Assembly: GCF_012489685.1 (NCBI RefSeq)
Contig: NC_080046.1
Coordinates: 27,782,223 to 27,846,222, forward strand
Length of the DNA stretch: 64,000 bases
Reading direction: 5' to 3'
From: Lotus japonicus
Taxonomy: Eukaryota > Streptophyta > Magnoliopsida > Fabales > Fabaceae
Shown: positions 22,629 through 34,437 of the stretch, one piece after another
Position numbering within the stretch: the stretch's first letter is position 1
Layout of the letters: each line of letters begins with the position of its first letter
The notes under the pieces: generated by a model
Seen by the model: the letters and a program-made list of their open reading frames with translations, nothing else
Told to the model about the DNA's origin: nothing
Database searches by the model: none
Made by a program: the position numbers and the translations under genes

Positions 22629-23348
22629 TCAAACATTTTCATTGGATGAAGCATAAGCGCAAACACAGCATCTATCATCGCAGCTCGGAACACAATCGGG
22701 AGAGCAATGTAAATAAGCACACTCATCATTAACTTTGCACCGGCGACATGCACTGACTTGTGTCTTAAAACCTGCAAAATTCATTTACCTAGTCAAAATC
22801 TTAAATGGTGTTTTATTTTATGAGAGAAAAATATTCATTGCACACAATTTTACATAACATGCAACCAAGCTAATCAATGTACACATAACATTTTATTTTC
22901 CGAAGCACAAAAAAATTTTACACATAACATTTCAATTTTTAGCTTAACTCATTGATTCTTTTTTAATAAAAAGGAAAAGAAAATTAATTTACTGAATGCA
23001 TCAAATAGCATGAGAAAAACCTTCTCATGACATAAGTGAAAAGAATCCATTGGAATACAACTGGACAATCCTACAAGCATACATCTAGGTTACATTTAAA
23101 CATTAGAGTCCACCCTAAACTAATAAGATGAATAGAAAAAAAAAATCCCAAGCCAGAGGGTCCTGTTAAAGCATATAACAATGGAGAGAAAAATTGCAAC
23201 AAAAGCCGGACTTCACCACATTAGGCTAAGGCCAAGGAACCTGCAAAAACAAACGCAAAGCAAAAAAATGGAGAGAAATATTACCAGGTTGAGATGCTAT
23301 GAGAAATAAAACTGCGACACAAAGAAACAACATCGAAGCTTTCGCCAT
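22629..23348 (-). CDS. Two-exon small secreted cysteine-rich peptide, 68 aa (defensin-like)
   Basis: Exon 1 is 23348-23285 and exon 2 is 22771-22629 on the minus strand, with a 513-bp intron (donor GTAATA, acceptor TTTTGCAG). The frame is kept across the junction, giving 68 codons plus TGA. Exon 1 encodes a signal peptide (MAKASMLFLCVAVLFLIAS). Exon 2 encodes a short mature peptide with nine cysteines at 30, 33, 39, 44, 48, 52, 56, 57 and 59. The C44-x3-C48 and C57-x-C59 spacing resembles the CSab fold of defensin-like peptides. An intron between signal peptide and mature peptide is typical of plant secreted cysteine-rich genes. It probably acts outside the cell, in defence or signalling; I cannot place it in a named family. 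An odd cysteine number may mean a dimer or one free thiol. Confidence 0.72.
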
Positions 23349-24340
23349 CACACACTTGAGAATAGATTTATTTTGAAAATCAATATTTTTCTACTAGAAT
23401 AAAGAGTTAGTTTATTTGGGTTATATTTATAATGAAAAGTGCATTAATTTTCATTTATTTGTTTCCTTTATGAGAGTTTTTGTACCTTTGAAATCTTTTA
23501 AGGTAATTTACTTTACCAAATTTATAATTTATTATCATTAAGTCTTAGATGATGGTCATTAATTACTAAGACTGTTGCAATATTCAATATGATTGTTACA
23601 GTATGATTGTTGAAATTTTATGCTTCACATAATAATACAATGTTCCCATAGTCATGCAGTTATCATACCATTTTCATTTACATTTCGAGCTCATTTGGTG
23701 GGTACCATGCGATAAGAGTAAGATAAGATAAATAGCTGGATAAGGGAAAAGATAAGATAAGATAGGATGTACTCTTATCTTATCCTGTGTTTAAGGTGGA
23801 CTTGATAATGATAGGATATGATATAAAAAATGAGAAATTAATAAAATTTTCAATAGAATAAATTTAAAATTTATATTTCTAAAATACAGAGTGAGTTTAT
23901 GAGGGTTATCTTTTTCCTCTCGTACCAAAAAAAAGTTTGAGGGTTATAATGAAAAGTTAATTTTTCATATTTTTTCCTTTATGAGAGTATTCATATATTT
24001 GATAGAGAAGCGTAATCTTTTATTTATCAATCAATCATCAATTAAAGGAGACCTGAAACGTTGCATTAAATACATTAATTAATAAATACATTAAATGATA
24101 AAATTAAAAACCTTAAAAATGTTACATCTATTTTATTATTCATTATATTAATTACTATTAGTTAACTTTTTTAGTTTTTCATATTTAAAACTAAATGTTA
24201 ATATTTTTTTAATTTTCATTATTAATCACAACTTGAGAAGAATTCTTAAATAATAATAATGAAAATTGACTACCCTTACATTAGTAGCAATATTAGATAG
24301 TTAATAATAATTTTATATTTATGCATAATTGTAAAAAAAA
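23349..24340. other. AT-rich intergenic stretch with a possible small inverted-repeat element
   Basis: This holds the promoter side of the cysteine-rich gene. At 23711-23790 GATAAGAGTAAGATAAGATA faces TACTCTTATCTTATCCTG, an imperfect inverted repeat that could be a decayed MITE. The rest, to 24340, is AT-rich with no frame or element I recognise. Confidence 0.4.
23421..23432 (-). promoter_or_regulatory. TATA-like box of the cysteine-rich peptide gene
   Basis: The minus strand reads CATTATAAATATAACC about 75-85 nt before the ATG at 23348, a normal plant distance. The surroundings are AT-rich, so chance is possible. Confidence 0.5.
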
Positions 24341-25460
24341 ATCAATTTCTTATAACCTCTTTATAGATAGGTTTGTTAACAAATATAAAATCTCTTGGAG
24401 GATTGTTGTGGGAAATCTCTCCTTCTGGTATGACAGTTGGTGCCCTCTTAGGCCACTGTGTCTTTTGGTTCCTTACGTTCACATTTCAGACATTGCTTTC
24501 CGGGTGAGCGATGTTTTTCGGGATGAGGTGTGTGACTTCCACTGCCTTGCCACTCCTCTATCCCCGGAACTCTCTCACAATTTATTGTCCCTTTGTGTTC
24601 ACATTGATCCGAGCCTTGATGATCTTCGGGTGTGGGATGACGCTCTTGATGGTTTATTCACGGTTTTGGGGTGCTATCAATGGCTTAAAAGTCGTCGGCA
24701 TGAGCATTATCTCCCGGTTTCCTAGGTTTGGATTCGGCGTGTCGAGGTCCCGGAGAAGGTTCGATTGTTTGCATGGCAGGTCTTGCATGGCTCTCTTCCT
24801 ATTACGATGGTTCTGGTTCATCGTGGTGTGGCCATGTCTTCGCTTTGCCGCCTCTGTGATGCGTTTCCAGAAACAATCCTTCACTATTTGCGCGATTGTG
24901 AGGATTCTCGTTCAGTTTGGAGCAACCTCGCCTTGTCGTTGGCTTTAGGCTCCCTCACGGTGGATTCGTTTGAGGCTTGGCCTGGGGTGTGTGCCGCGCT
25001 CTGATGTTCCTTCTCTCCTCATTCATGTGTGGTTTGTGTGGCGTCGCTGGTGTCGCATGGTGCTTGGCCAGGATTCGGAACCGTGGCGGTTGGTGTTGCG
25101 TCGTGCAGCTGACATGATGAGGGTGTTGCGTGCTACTTCTAGAGTTGCTGCAGATCCTCGTTGGGTTCGTTGGAGAGCCCCGCCGGATGGTTGGCTCGCG
25201 CTGAATGTTTATGGCCCTTCCTTGGGCAACCCGGGCAGGTCCGGGGCTGGTGGTGTTGTTCGTGACACAGCTAGGATTTGGCGGTTTGGGTTCTTAACGT
25301 TTGTTGGTTTCTCTGAGATTCTTAAGGCTGAGCTCCTTGCGATCTTGTATGGGTTGAGGCTTTGTTAGGATCGGGGTCATCGCCGGATTATTGTTTTCTC
25401 TGATTTGCAGCATGCTCTTTCCCTTGTACTTCATGGTTGTGGTTGTTTCCATAGTCATGC
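24341..25460 (+). pseudogene. LINE3: L1-type ORF2 3' part, cut by Sirevirus C
   Basis: The fragment begins in the zinc-binding region (RIVVGNLSFWYDSW at about 24390-24440), continues with VPEKVRLFAWQVLHG and CRLCDAFPETILHYLRDC (about 24750-24900), and reaches the RNase H-like domain (WVRWRAPPDGWLALNV at about 25160, then FSDLQHALSLVLHG). Stops and frame changes near 24725 and 25003 show decay. It ends abruptly at 25460 where the LTR of Sirevirus C begins. Confidence 0.82.
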
Positions 25461-26670
25461 TGTAAGATCAAGTTTTGATCTAGTAGTACAACTCTATGTT
25501 TTGATGATTACAAGTTATCTATTAAGTATGAACAATTATGGTACTCTAACGTTGTTTTTTGAGTGTTCAAATGACAGGTCAAGACTCTGGTCCTATCTCA
25601 CATGATTCAGAAGCACAATGCTCAAAGAGTAACCTCTGCAACACTTTCGCACGTACTATGTTCAAACTGAACAGTCGATCAAGCTTCAGAAGATCTGAAG
25701 ATTATAAAGCTCTGATATGGATTCAGCTCACTAGAAGCACTGAAGGATCAGACGCTCTGAAGGATCAGACGCTCTGAAGGATCAGAAGCTCTGAAGCATC
25801 AGAAGCTGAGTAGTGAAGACTCTGAAGTCCAAGAGTAAGCTGGCTCTGAAGACCAAGTACTTCTCCTCTGAGTCCAAAAGCAGAAGGTACAAAGGTCAGA
25901 GGATTCTAGCTTCCCTCTGACTCTGATCATCAAGCTTCACAAGTTCCAAGATGAAGCATCACTCTGATCAGAAGTCAACAAGGTTAAAGGTCATGTCGCT
26001 ATCCAAAGTACAAAAGCAATTGTACCATTCCTGAAGACCTTACCTAACTGATTCAGCCACAGCAGAACCTAGAAATTCCAGATCTACCCTCCAACGGTAG
26101 CATCTCCATGCAACGTTCAAACCCTAATCCTTGGAGTATATAAAGAGGCTGAAGATTGAAAGATGCCGCCTAAGAAACTTGTTCACGTGCAAGCAAAAAT
26201 TCAAATATCTTCTTAGCAATCTTTCTTCAAACAGAACTAAGTGTGTTTACTATCAGCTTTCCAAGAAGCATTTATTTGTAAACCCTAAACCTTCAAACAT
26301 GTATTTGATTTACCTTTAGGAGATCAAGGTTGATCGGATCCTAGAGAAGATTACGAGAGTGAATCTTAGTGATAGCTAAGTCAGTGTATTGTTAGTCACT
26401 TTGCAAGTAGCAAGTGCAGTTGTAACAAAACTCTGATTAGTGGATTGCCTTCATTCTAAGAAGGAAGAAATCACCTTAACGGGTGGACTGGATTAGCTTG
26501 AGGGATTTATCAAGTGAACCAGGATAAAATCATCTGTGTGTTTTTCTTATCTCTTATCTCTGCACTTTTATCATTGGTGATTGAAGAGATTTATTTAAAT
26601 CTCAAGTGGGTTAAGTTTTTAGTTATAAAACGCTATTCAACCCCCCTTTCCATCGTTTTTCGTACCTTCA
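25461..26670 (+). repeat. 5' LTR of Sirevirus C
   Basis: 1210 bp, TGTAAGATCAAG to GTACCTTCA. At about 25740-25810 a short motif (CTCTGAAGGATCAGA and variants) repeats in tandem three to four times, a local expansion of the family's CTCTGA/CAGA repeats. A TATA-like box lies near 26136-26144. The primer binding site TGGTATCAGAGC follows at 26673-26684. Confidence 0.92.
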
Positions 26671-26745
26671 ATTGGTATCAGAGCACAAGTTCTGAATACC
26701 ACACCTAACAGTGTTCAGTGATCCGGGCCGGTGTGAAAAACTAAA

Positions 26746-28643
26746 ATGGCTGTCACCATTGAAACGTAAAAAGATGTCTACAGTGCAAAGCCTTCTATGT
26801 TTGATGGGCAAAGATTTGAATATTGGAAAGACACGATTGAAAGCTTCTTTCTGGGCTTTGATGCAGATCTCTGGGATATTATAGTGGATGGCTACGAGGT
26901 CCAGTTGATGTTGATGGCAAGAAAATCTCCATATCAGAGATGTCTGCAGAACAAAAGAAGCTTTACTCACTGCATCATAAAGCTAGAACTATTCTTCTAA
27001 GTGTTATTTCTTATGAAAAATATCAAAAGATCACAGATCGTGAGTATGCTAAGGGTATCTTTGATTCATTGAAGATGACCCATGAAGGAAACAAGAAAAT
27101 GAAGGAGTAAAAGGCGTTGGCCTTGATTAGAAAGTATGAATACTTCCACATGGAATCCAGTGAGTCCATTGAGGGCATGTTCTCCAGATTTCAGCTACTC
27201 ATTGCTGGAATTAGACCTCTCAACAAGAGCTACACAACTGCTGATCATGTCATGAGAATTCTGAGAGGCCTTCGTGAAAGCTGGATGCCTCTGATAACTT
27301 CCTTGGAGCTTACAAGAGATGTTGATCAGATGAGTCTGGAAGAACTCATAAGCATACTGAAGTGTCATGAACTGAAGCGTTCTGAACATCAGGATCAGAA
27401 AAAGAAGTTTATTGCCTTGAAATCCAAATCTGTAAAGGCTAAAGCTCTCCAAGCAGAAGAAGAAGAATCTGAAGAAGCCTCTGAAGATTCTGATGAGGAT
27501 GAGCTGACTCTGATCTCCAGAAGGCTTTACCGCATCTGGAAGCACAGGCAGAGCAAGTACAAAGGCTCTGGAAAGAATAAAGGAAAGAATGAATCCTCTT
27601 CTGGTAAGAAGAAGTCTTCATCAAAGGAAGTCACATGCTTTGAATGCAAAGAATCAGGGCACTACAAGAGTGATTGTCCTAAGCTGAAAAAGGACAAGAA
27701 GCCAAAGAAGTATTTCAAAGCTAAGAAAGGCCTCATGGTGACTTTTGATGAATCAGAGTCAGAGGATGTTGACTCTGATGGAGAAGTTGTTGAAGGACTC
27801 ATGGCTATTGTCAAGAACAAAGAAGCAGAGTCAAAAGAAGCAACTAACTCTGAATCAGCATTAGAGGAAGATCCAGACTCTGACGATGAAAATGAGGTAT
27901 TCGCTTCTTTCTCAACCTCTGAACTTAAATGTGCTTTGTTTGATATCATGGATAAATATAACTCTCTCTTGACTAAGCATAAAAGGTTGAAAAAGGAATT
28001 CTCTGCTGTTTCTAAAACTTCTACTGAACATAAGAAAATTATGTCTGAGCTGAAAGAAAATAATCATGCTTTAGTTAACTCTAACTCTGTGCTTAAAAAC
28101 CAGATTATCAAGTTAGAAGAAGTTGTTGCATGTGATGCCTCTGATATAAAGAATGAATCTAAATATGAAAAATCCTTTCAAAGATTCCTAGATAAAAGCG
28201 TAGATAGAAGCTTGATGGCTTCAATGATCTATGGCGTTAGCAGAAATGGGATGAGTGGTATTGGCTATTCTGGACCAAGTAGAAATGAGCCTCCTATGCC
28301 TAAGGCCAAACCTCTGCATGAACATTTTGTACCCTCTGGTACCATTTTGCCTGAATCATTGCCTGCTAAAATTCCTAAACCTTCTCGTAAAAAGGGAACT
28401 CCTTCTGTGCTTAAATATCATGCTCAAATCCCTTTATATTATCATATTGAGAAACCCAAGGTCATCAGAACCTCTGGGGTAACTAACAAGAAAGGACCCA
28501 GAAAATGGGTACCTAAGGATAAGATTATCTATGTTGCAGATATCCTTGATCGCTCCACTGAAACACCAATCATGGTATCTGGACAGTGGATGCTCGTGTC
28601 CCTTGACGGGAGAAAGGCGTATGTTCCAAGAGCTAAAACTTAA
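26746..28643 (+). pseudogene. gag: Broken gag of Sirevirus C
   Basis: The ATG at 26746 is followed seven codons later by TAA (26767-26769). A one-base loss near 26897 shifts the frame, and another stop lies near 27109. From 27117 the frame is open to 28643 and includes the zinc knuckle [14 protein letters not shown] (about 27637-27680), the acidic region and the coiled coil. The end overlaps the pol frame as in B. Confidence 0.9.
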
Positions 28644-30628
28644 GCCTGGAGGCGAAGTTGGCTTTGGAGGAAATGAGAAGGGTAAAATTATTGGTTCTGG
28701 TACTATTGGAGTTGATAATAGTCCATACATTGATAATGTTCTGTTGGTAGATGGCTTAAATCATAACTTATTGTCTATAAGTCAATTAGCTGACAAGGGT
28801 TATGATATAATCTTCAATCAAAAGTCTTGCAGGGCTGTAAGTCAGATCGATGACTCTGTTCTGTTTCACAGCAAGAGGAGGAACAACACTTATAAGATCA
28901 GACTATCTGAGTTGGAAACTTAGAAAGTAAAGTGCCTTCTGTTTGTTAATGAAGAGCAATGGGTATGGCATAGACGGTTAGGGCATGCCAGTATGAGAAA
29001 GATTTCTCAGCTGAGTAAGCTTGACCTTGTCAGGGGCTTACCCACTCTGAAGTTCTCTTCAGATGCTCTTTGTGAAGCATGTCAGAAAGGCAAATTTACA
29101 AAAGTCTCCTTCAAGGCAAAGAATGTTGTTTCCACCTCAAGGCCGTTGGAACTTCTGCATATCGACCTTTTTGGACCAGTGAAAACTGAGTCTATAGGTG
29201 GCAAAAGATATGGGATGGTCATTGTTGATGACTATAGCCGCTGGACATGGGTAAAATTTCTATCCCGCAAGGATGAGTCTCATTCTGTGTTCTCTACCTT
29301 TATTGCTCAAGTGCAAAACGAGAAGGCTTGTAGAATTATGCGTGTCAGAAGTGATCATGGTGGAGAGTTTGAGAATGACAAGTTTGAGAGTCTGTTTGAT
29401 TCCTATGGAATTGCACATGATTTCTCTTGTCCTAGAACTCCTCAACAAAATGGGGTTGTTGAGAGGAAGAATAGAACTCTTCAAGAGATGGCTAGAACCA
29501 TGCTTCAAGAAACCGACATGGCAAAGCACTTCTGGGTTGAGGCAGTAAACAAAACATGTTACATTCAGAATAGGATCTCTATCAGACCAATTCTGAATAA
29601 GACTCCTTATGAATTGTGGAAGAAAGTAAAACCCAACATTTCTTACTTTGATCCTTTTGGTTATGTTTGCTATGCTCTGAATACTAAGGATAGATTACAT
29701 AAGTTTGATTCTAAATCTTCTAAATGTTTATTACTTGGTTACTCTGAACGATCTAAAGGTTTTAGAATTTTTAATACTGATGCTAAAACTATTGAAGAAT
29801 CTATCCATGTTAGATTTGATGATAAGCTTGACTCTGATCAGTCAAAGCTAGTTGAAAAGTTTGCAGATATGAGTATTAATGTTTCTGACAAAGGCAAAGC
29901 TCTAGAGGAAGCTGAGCCAGAGGAAGACTCTCCAGAGGAAGTTGGTCCCTCTGATTCCAGCCTCAGAAGAAGAGCAAAATTGTTGCCTCTCACCCTAAGG
30001 AGTTGATTCTGGGTAACAAAGATGAACCAGTCAGAACCAGATCAGCATTCAGACCCTCTGAAGAGACTCTACTTAGTCTGAAGGGATTGGTATCCTTAAT
30101 TGAACCAAAATCAATTGATGAAGCTCTTCAAGACAAAGACTGGATTCTGGCAATGGAAGAAGAACTGAATCAATTCTCCAATAATGATGTTTGGAACCAT
30201 GTCAAGAAACCTCAAGGCGCTCACATCATTGGAACCAAGTGGGTGTTCAGAAACAAGCTGAATGAAAAAGGAGATGTAGTCAGAAACAAAGCAAGGCTAG
30301 TTGCTCAAGGCTACTGTCAGCAAGAAGGAATAGATTATACTGAAACATTTGCTCCAGTAGCAAGAATGGAAGCAATCAGACTGCTGATTTCATTCTCAGT
30401 GAATCACAACATAATTCTTCATCAGATGGATGTTAAGAGTGCCTTCCTGAATGGATACATCTCAGAGGAAGTGTATGTGCACCAACCTCCTAATTTTGAA
30501 GATGAGAAGAACCCTGGCCATGTTTTCAAATTGAAGAAATCTCTCTATGGTCTGAAGCAAGCTCCCAGAGCATGGTATGAGAGACTCACCTCATTCTTTC
30601 TGGAAAATGAGTTTGTAAGGGGTAAAGT
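28486..30628 (+). pseudogene. pol: Broken pol of Sirevirus C, truncated in RT
   Basis: The protease segment (DSG near 28590) has CPLTG where B has RHMTG. A TAG at 28921-28923 ends the first open part. The integrase region is open from 28993 with the [15 protein letters not shown] and GVVERKNRT motifs. A frame change near 29960-30000 precedes the RT start, and homology stops at 30628 before the YVDD motif, where element E begins. Confidence 0.9.
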
Positions 30629-31078
30629 TGTAACACCCCGATTTCCAGGTGTCACTTTAGTAACTCAAAAATAAACGCGGAGAACAGGTATTTTTTTTTT
30701 TAATAACGGTAATAGAAAAATAAAGACATAACCCAGCAAACTAAACTAACCGATGTACATCAAATATAAACATGTACAGCCTCAGCTGCACTCCCACGTC
30801 ACGCGCACTCGCAGTGACTCCAAAGTAGTGTGCCCGTAGGCAAATATGTACAGATCCAGAAGTGTGAGTAAAAGTCATAAATACAATCCTCCAAGAGTAA
30901 GTCAGCCTCAAAATGGCCTCAGTAAAGACCCCTATAGTCCGACTGACTCACTGTGATCCCTCAGTAAGAGAACCACACAAAAAGCCATGCGTCGGGAACC
31001 TACCTTGTCCCAAAAGCAAAACGAATCAGAGCTCTACACAAAATATGACGCCTGCCTAACCTACCCTCCCAGTACCGC
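30629..31078 (-). repeat. LTR end of gypsy element E
   Basis: The minus strand aligns by eye with the last 400-500 bp of the G1/G2 LTRs: CTTTTTGTGTGGTTC, TGCCTACGGGC, a T/A run, and the end TTACTAAAGTGACACC then GGAAATCGGGGTGTTACA. It is diverged, so it is a related but separate family. Confidence 0.75.
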
Positions 31079-31661
31079 TCAAAGCTCCTCCTCCTCCTCC
31101 TCGTCGCTCGGCGAGTAGCTGTCGACGTCAGTTTCGGAGTCAGAGTCCACCGTGATCATCTCGATATCAAAGTCCACGACCTCCTTCCTAACTGTCCTGC
31201 GAACAACCCTAGTCGAGCCCATCTCAACATCTACCTCCTCAGTAAGGACATCCTCCTCCACCACACGAACCAGGGGTTCCACACGGTAGCCGCGCGGTGG
31301 AGTAAACGGAAAACGGCGAGAGGCAGATGGAACAACAGGCTTCCTCTTCGGCTCCACGAGCCTCGAGGACGACGCCACGTCAGTAGGATCGACAGCAGTA
31401 GCAGGAAGTGGCGCGACAGGTGCATCAACATCAGCCTCGATCTCGGATGGGTCCTCCTCATCGGATGAAGATGAAGGTGGTGCAGGTGGTCCTCGACCAG
31501 TGCCTGGTCCACAGCGAACTGAAGGCGGCAAGTTGAAGCTCAGCTCCATGCGTCGTAGAACTCCCCTCGTCAGACGTCCACGCTTGTCAGTACGGTCCTC
31601 CATGACCCTTCCCCGGTACGTCGCCCGATGATCCACAGCATCGATCACCCAAGCGGTGGGG
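31079..31661 (-). other. Open reading segment inside the LTR of element E (about 190 codons)
   Basis: The minus strand is open from the deletion junction (about 31661) to a stop at 31079. It lies where LTR sequence is expected, with no polypurine tract or LTR start between it and 30629. The product would be acidic and Ser/Arg-rich, with a Pro/Ser run, [26 protein letters not shown] and an Asp/Glu-rich tail. A second copy of its central part (33466-33790) supports LTR location. No ATG opens it here; the upstream part is missing. I do not recognise it. It may be host sequence carried in the LTR or a chance frame. Confidence 0.4.
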
Positions 31662-33465
31662 GCATGTCTGTGAATTCGATCAATGGCAGGAGATCATCCC
31701 AGCTTCCTCTGTTGTCTAATACACAAGCACGCAGGAGATCCTCTAACGACTGAATAGTTCTCTCTGTTTTCCCGTCAGTTTGTGGATGATATGTCGAACT
31801 CAATCTCAGCTTGGTTCCTAACGCGTCATGAAGAGCTCCCCAAAAGTGTGAAGTAAACTTTGGATCACGATCAGACACAATACTCGTCGGAACTCCGTGT
31901 AGTCTTACAATCTCGGCCACATAAATCTCAGCCAACTTTTCCACGTTGTAAGTATTTCTCACTGGTAGAAAATGCGCTGACTTGGTCAAACGGTCCACGA
32001 TTACCCAAATCGAATCGTGTCGCTTCTGTGTTCTTGGCAATGCCACCACAAAATCCATGGAGATGCAATCCCATTTCCATTCTGGCACGTCTAAACTCTG
32101 TAACATACCAGCAGGTCTCTGATGCTCTACTTTAGCCTTCTGACAAGTCAAACATGTAGCTACATACTCGGCCACTTGTTTCTTCATTCTCGGCCACCAG
32201 AAGTTCAGTTTCAAGTCTTGATACATCTTTGTCATTCCAGGATGAATGCTCCACTTGCTCTTGTGTCCTTCATCCATGATCAACCTTCTCAATCCTGGGT
32301 TGGTGGGTACACAAACTCTGTCCATCGTAGGATGTTGTCAGTCCCTATCTTGAACTCCGGGTCTTTCCCTTGAGTCACTAAGTTTCTCTTCTCTAGCAGA
32401 AACACATCTTGCAATTGTCGCTCTCTAATCTCTTCCATCAGTCCACTGGCGATTCTGATCATACCGAACTTCAACATTCCCTCAGACAGTGTCACACCCA
32501 AACTCATATCTCGAAATTGTTCCAGCAACTCCAGCTCTTTAGCCATCATTGACGAGACATGCATCTTCCTACTCAAAGCATTAGCAACTACATTTGCCTT
32601 CCCAGGGTGATATTGCAGCGTAAACTCGTAGTCCTTGTAAACTCCATCCATCTTCGTTGTCTCATGTTCAGCTCCTTCTGATCGAACAAGTATTTAAGAC
32701 TCTTGTGATCGCTAAATATCGTGAAAGTACAACCATAGAGGTAATGCCTCCAGATTTTGAGCGAAAACACAACAGCAGCTAACTCCAAATCGTGCGTCGG
32801 GTAGTTCTTCTCGTGAGTCTTCAACTGTCTCGAAGCATAAGCCACCACTTTCCGATGTTGCATCAGTACACATCCCAAGCCTTGATGTGAAGCATCACAA
32901 TAGACCTCATAAGGTTCCTCCGGTTGTGGCAAAATAAGCACAGGTGACGTCGTCAAACGTTCCTTCAGAGTCTGAAAACTTGATTCACACGCCTCAGTCC
33001 ATGCAAAAGGTTGATCCTTCCTCGTAAGTTGAGTCAAAGGTCCAACAATCTTGGCAAATCCCTCAATGAAGCGTCTATAATATCCAGCTAAGCCCACGAA
33101 ACTTCTGATTTCTGTCACTGTCTTCGGTTGTTCCCAAGCCAAAACAGTCTCCACTTTCGCTGGATCCACAGCTATGCCTTCCTCTGAGATAACATGGCCT
33201 ATGAAGTTGACTTCCTCAAGCCAGAATTCACACTTGGAAGGGTTCGCGTACAGCTTTTTCTCTCGCAACACTTGTAAAACTTGGCGCAAATGTTCTTCAT
33301 GTTCCTTGGCGTCCTTCGAATAGATCAGAATGTCGTCAATAAACACCACTACAAACCGATCCAAGAACTCATGAAAGATGCGGTTCATGTAGTCCATGAA
33401 AACAGCAGGTGCATTCGTCACCCCAAACGGCATCACTAGGTACTCGTAGTGTCCGTAGCGAGTAC
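31645..33465 (-). pseudogene. pol: Gypsy pol remnant: RT, RNase H and integrase
   Basis: RT starts mid-domain at [14 protein letters not shown] and has the catalytic FIDDILIYS. RNase H follows ([13 protein letters not shown], then the [11 protein letters not shown] region). Near 32640 a frame break interrupts [18 protein letters not shown], and another lies near 32325. Integrase shows the HHCC zinc-binding region (HPGMTKMYQDL to CLTCQKAK) and core residues D (SMDFVVALP), D (SDRDPKF) and E (TDGKTERTIQ). It is cut at IEFT by a deletion, so the C-terminal region, which carries a chromodomain in many plant gypsy elements, is lost. RT-before-integrase order identifies Ty3/gypsy. Confidence 0.9.
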
Positions 33466-33790
33466 TGTCGGAGTCAGAGTCCACCGTGATCATCTCGGTA
33501 TCCAAGTCCACGACCTCCTTCCTAACTGTCCTGCGAACAACCCTAGTCGAGCCCATCTCAATATCTACCTCCTCAGTAAGGACATCCTCCTCCACTACAC
33601 GAACCAGGGGTTCCACACAGTAGCCGCGCGGTGGAGTAAACGGAAAACGGCGAGAGGCAGATGGAACAACAGGCTCCCTCTTCGGCACCACGAGCCTCGA
33701 GGACGACGCCACGTCAGTAGGATCGACAGCAGTAGCAGGAAGTGGCGCGACAGGTGCATCAACATCAGCCTCGATCTCGGATGGGTCCTC
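33466..33790 (-). repeat. Second copy of the LTR open segment of E, fused in frame to RT
   Basis: 325 bp nearly identical to 31125-31450 by eye. On the minus strand its frame (ASSSRLV to [10 protein letters not shown]) runs without a stop into RT (TRYGHYEY). The right edge is the target site of G1 (TCCTC at 33786-33790). Confidence 0.75.
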
Positions 33791-34380
33791 TGTAACACCC
33801 CGATTTCGGTGGCGTCACTTTAGTAACCAAAATAAACTTAATGAGGAAAAACGTAAATATTTTTTTTTGTCGATAATAAAAACAAGACTGAAATCAATAA
33901 AACCCAAATGCGAAAGGCAACAGAACTAATAAACAATATATATAACCTCCCCCGCTGTAAGTAGCGACCTCGTCACGAGTAACCTCCAGTGACGGAAAGT
34001 TGAAAAATGTAACGCCCGTAGGCAAAATGTACAATCCCAAAATGATAGGTCAAGTGTCAGCAACCCAAGCCCTCAAAAATAAGAATAAGTCAGAGCTATG
34101 ACACTAACACCCAACCTTAGTAGACTCTAAACACCCATCCCCCATACTTCCATCATCGACTCCCATCTGGTCATGCATGAAGTCCGGGTCCACGTCGAAG
34201 GCTCAGTAGTAGTCATTTCGCTCCGGGTCTTCCCCGAACGACGAAGTATCACGAAAGAATCCACCGACGACATCTGACAAAAAGGGCATACATAGCCCCC
34301 CAAACACAGGTAGCACGTGCAAGGGTCAACTTACGGAATACAGTATGGAGAATACAAGACATCAGGTAAAGTATAAGGGG

Positions 34381-34389
34381 TATATATAT

Positions 34390-34434
<45 letters not shown>

Positions 34435-34437
34435 ATA
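34381..34437. repeat. TA microsatellite in the G1 LTR
   Basis: About 25 TA dinucleotides with one interruption. The other LTR copies lack it, so it expanded after insertion. Confidence 0.95.

Larger units (their letters stand above)
25461..30628 (+). mobile_element. Sirevirus C: degraded copia element, cut in RT by gypsy element E
   Basis: It has a 5' LTR (25461-26670), a primer binding site, broken gag and broken pol, ending inside RT at FVRGKV where a gypsy LTR end begins (30629). The missing 3' half does not reappear in the window. It sits inside LINE3. Its LTR and proteins are diverged from those of B. Confidence 0.93.
30629..33790 (-). mobile_element. Gypsy element E: deletion-scarred Ty3/gypsy (Tekay-like) remnant
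   Basis: Read on the minus strand: a partial LTR-derived segment (33790-33466), RT and RNase H (about 33465-32330), integrase (32325 to about 31662), then another LTR-derived segment ending GGGGTGTTACA at 30629. Primer binding site, gag, protease, the RT start and the integrase end are absent, so two internal deletions fused LTR sequence to pol on both sides. The end at 30629 resembles the G1/G2 LTR end but differs in detail. Five bases AAAGT (30624-30628) may be one copy of the target duplication. The right end was overwritten by G1. Confidence 0.8.

Noticed and set aside
22629..23348. Naming the cysteine-rich peptide a nodule-specific NCR, albumin-1 or Bowman-Birk inhibitor
   Set aside because: The cysteine spacing fits none of these well. 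Only a defensin-like resemblance is supported.
34381..34437. TA run as an origin or regulatory site
   Set aside because: It is a simple microsatellite present in only one LTR copy.
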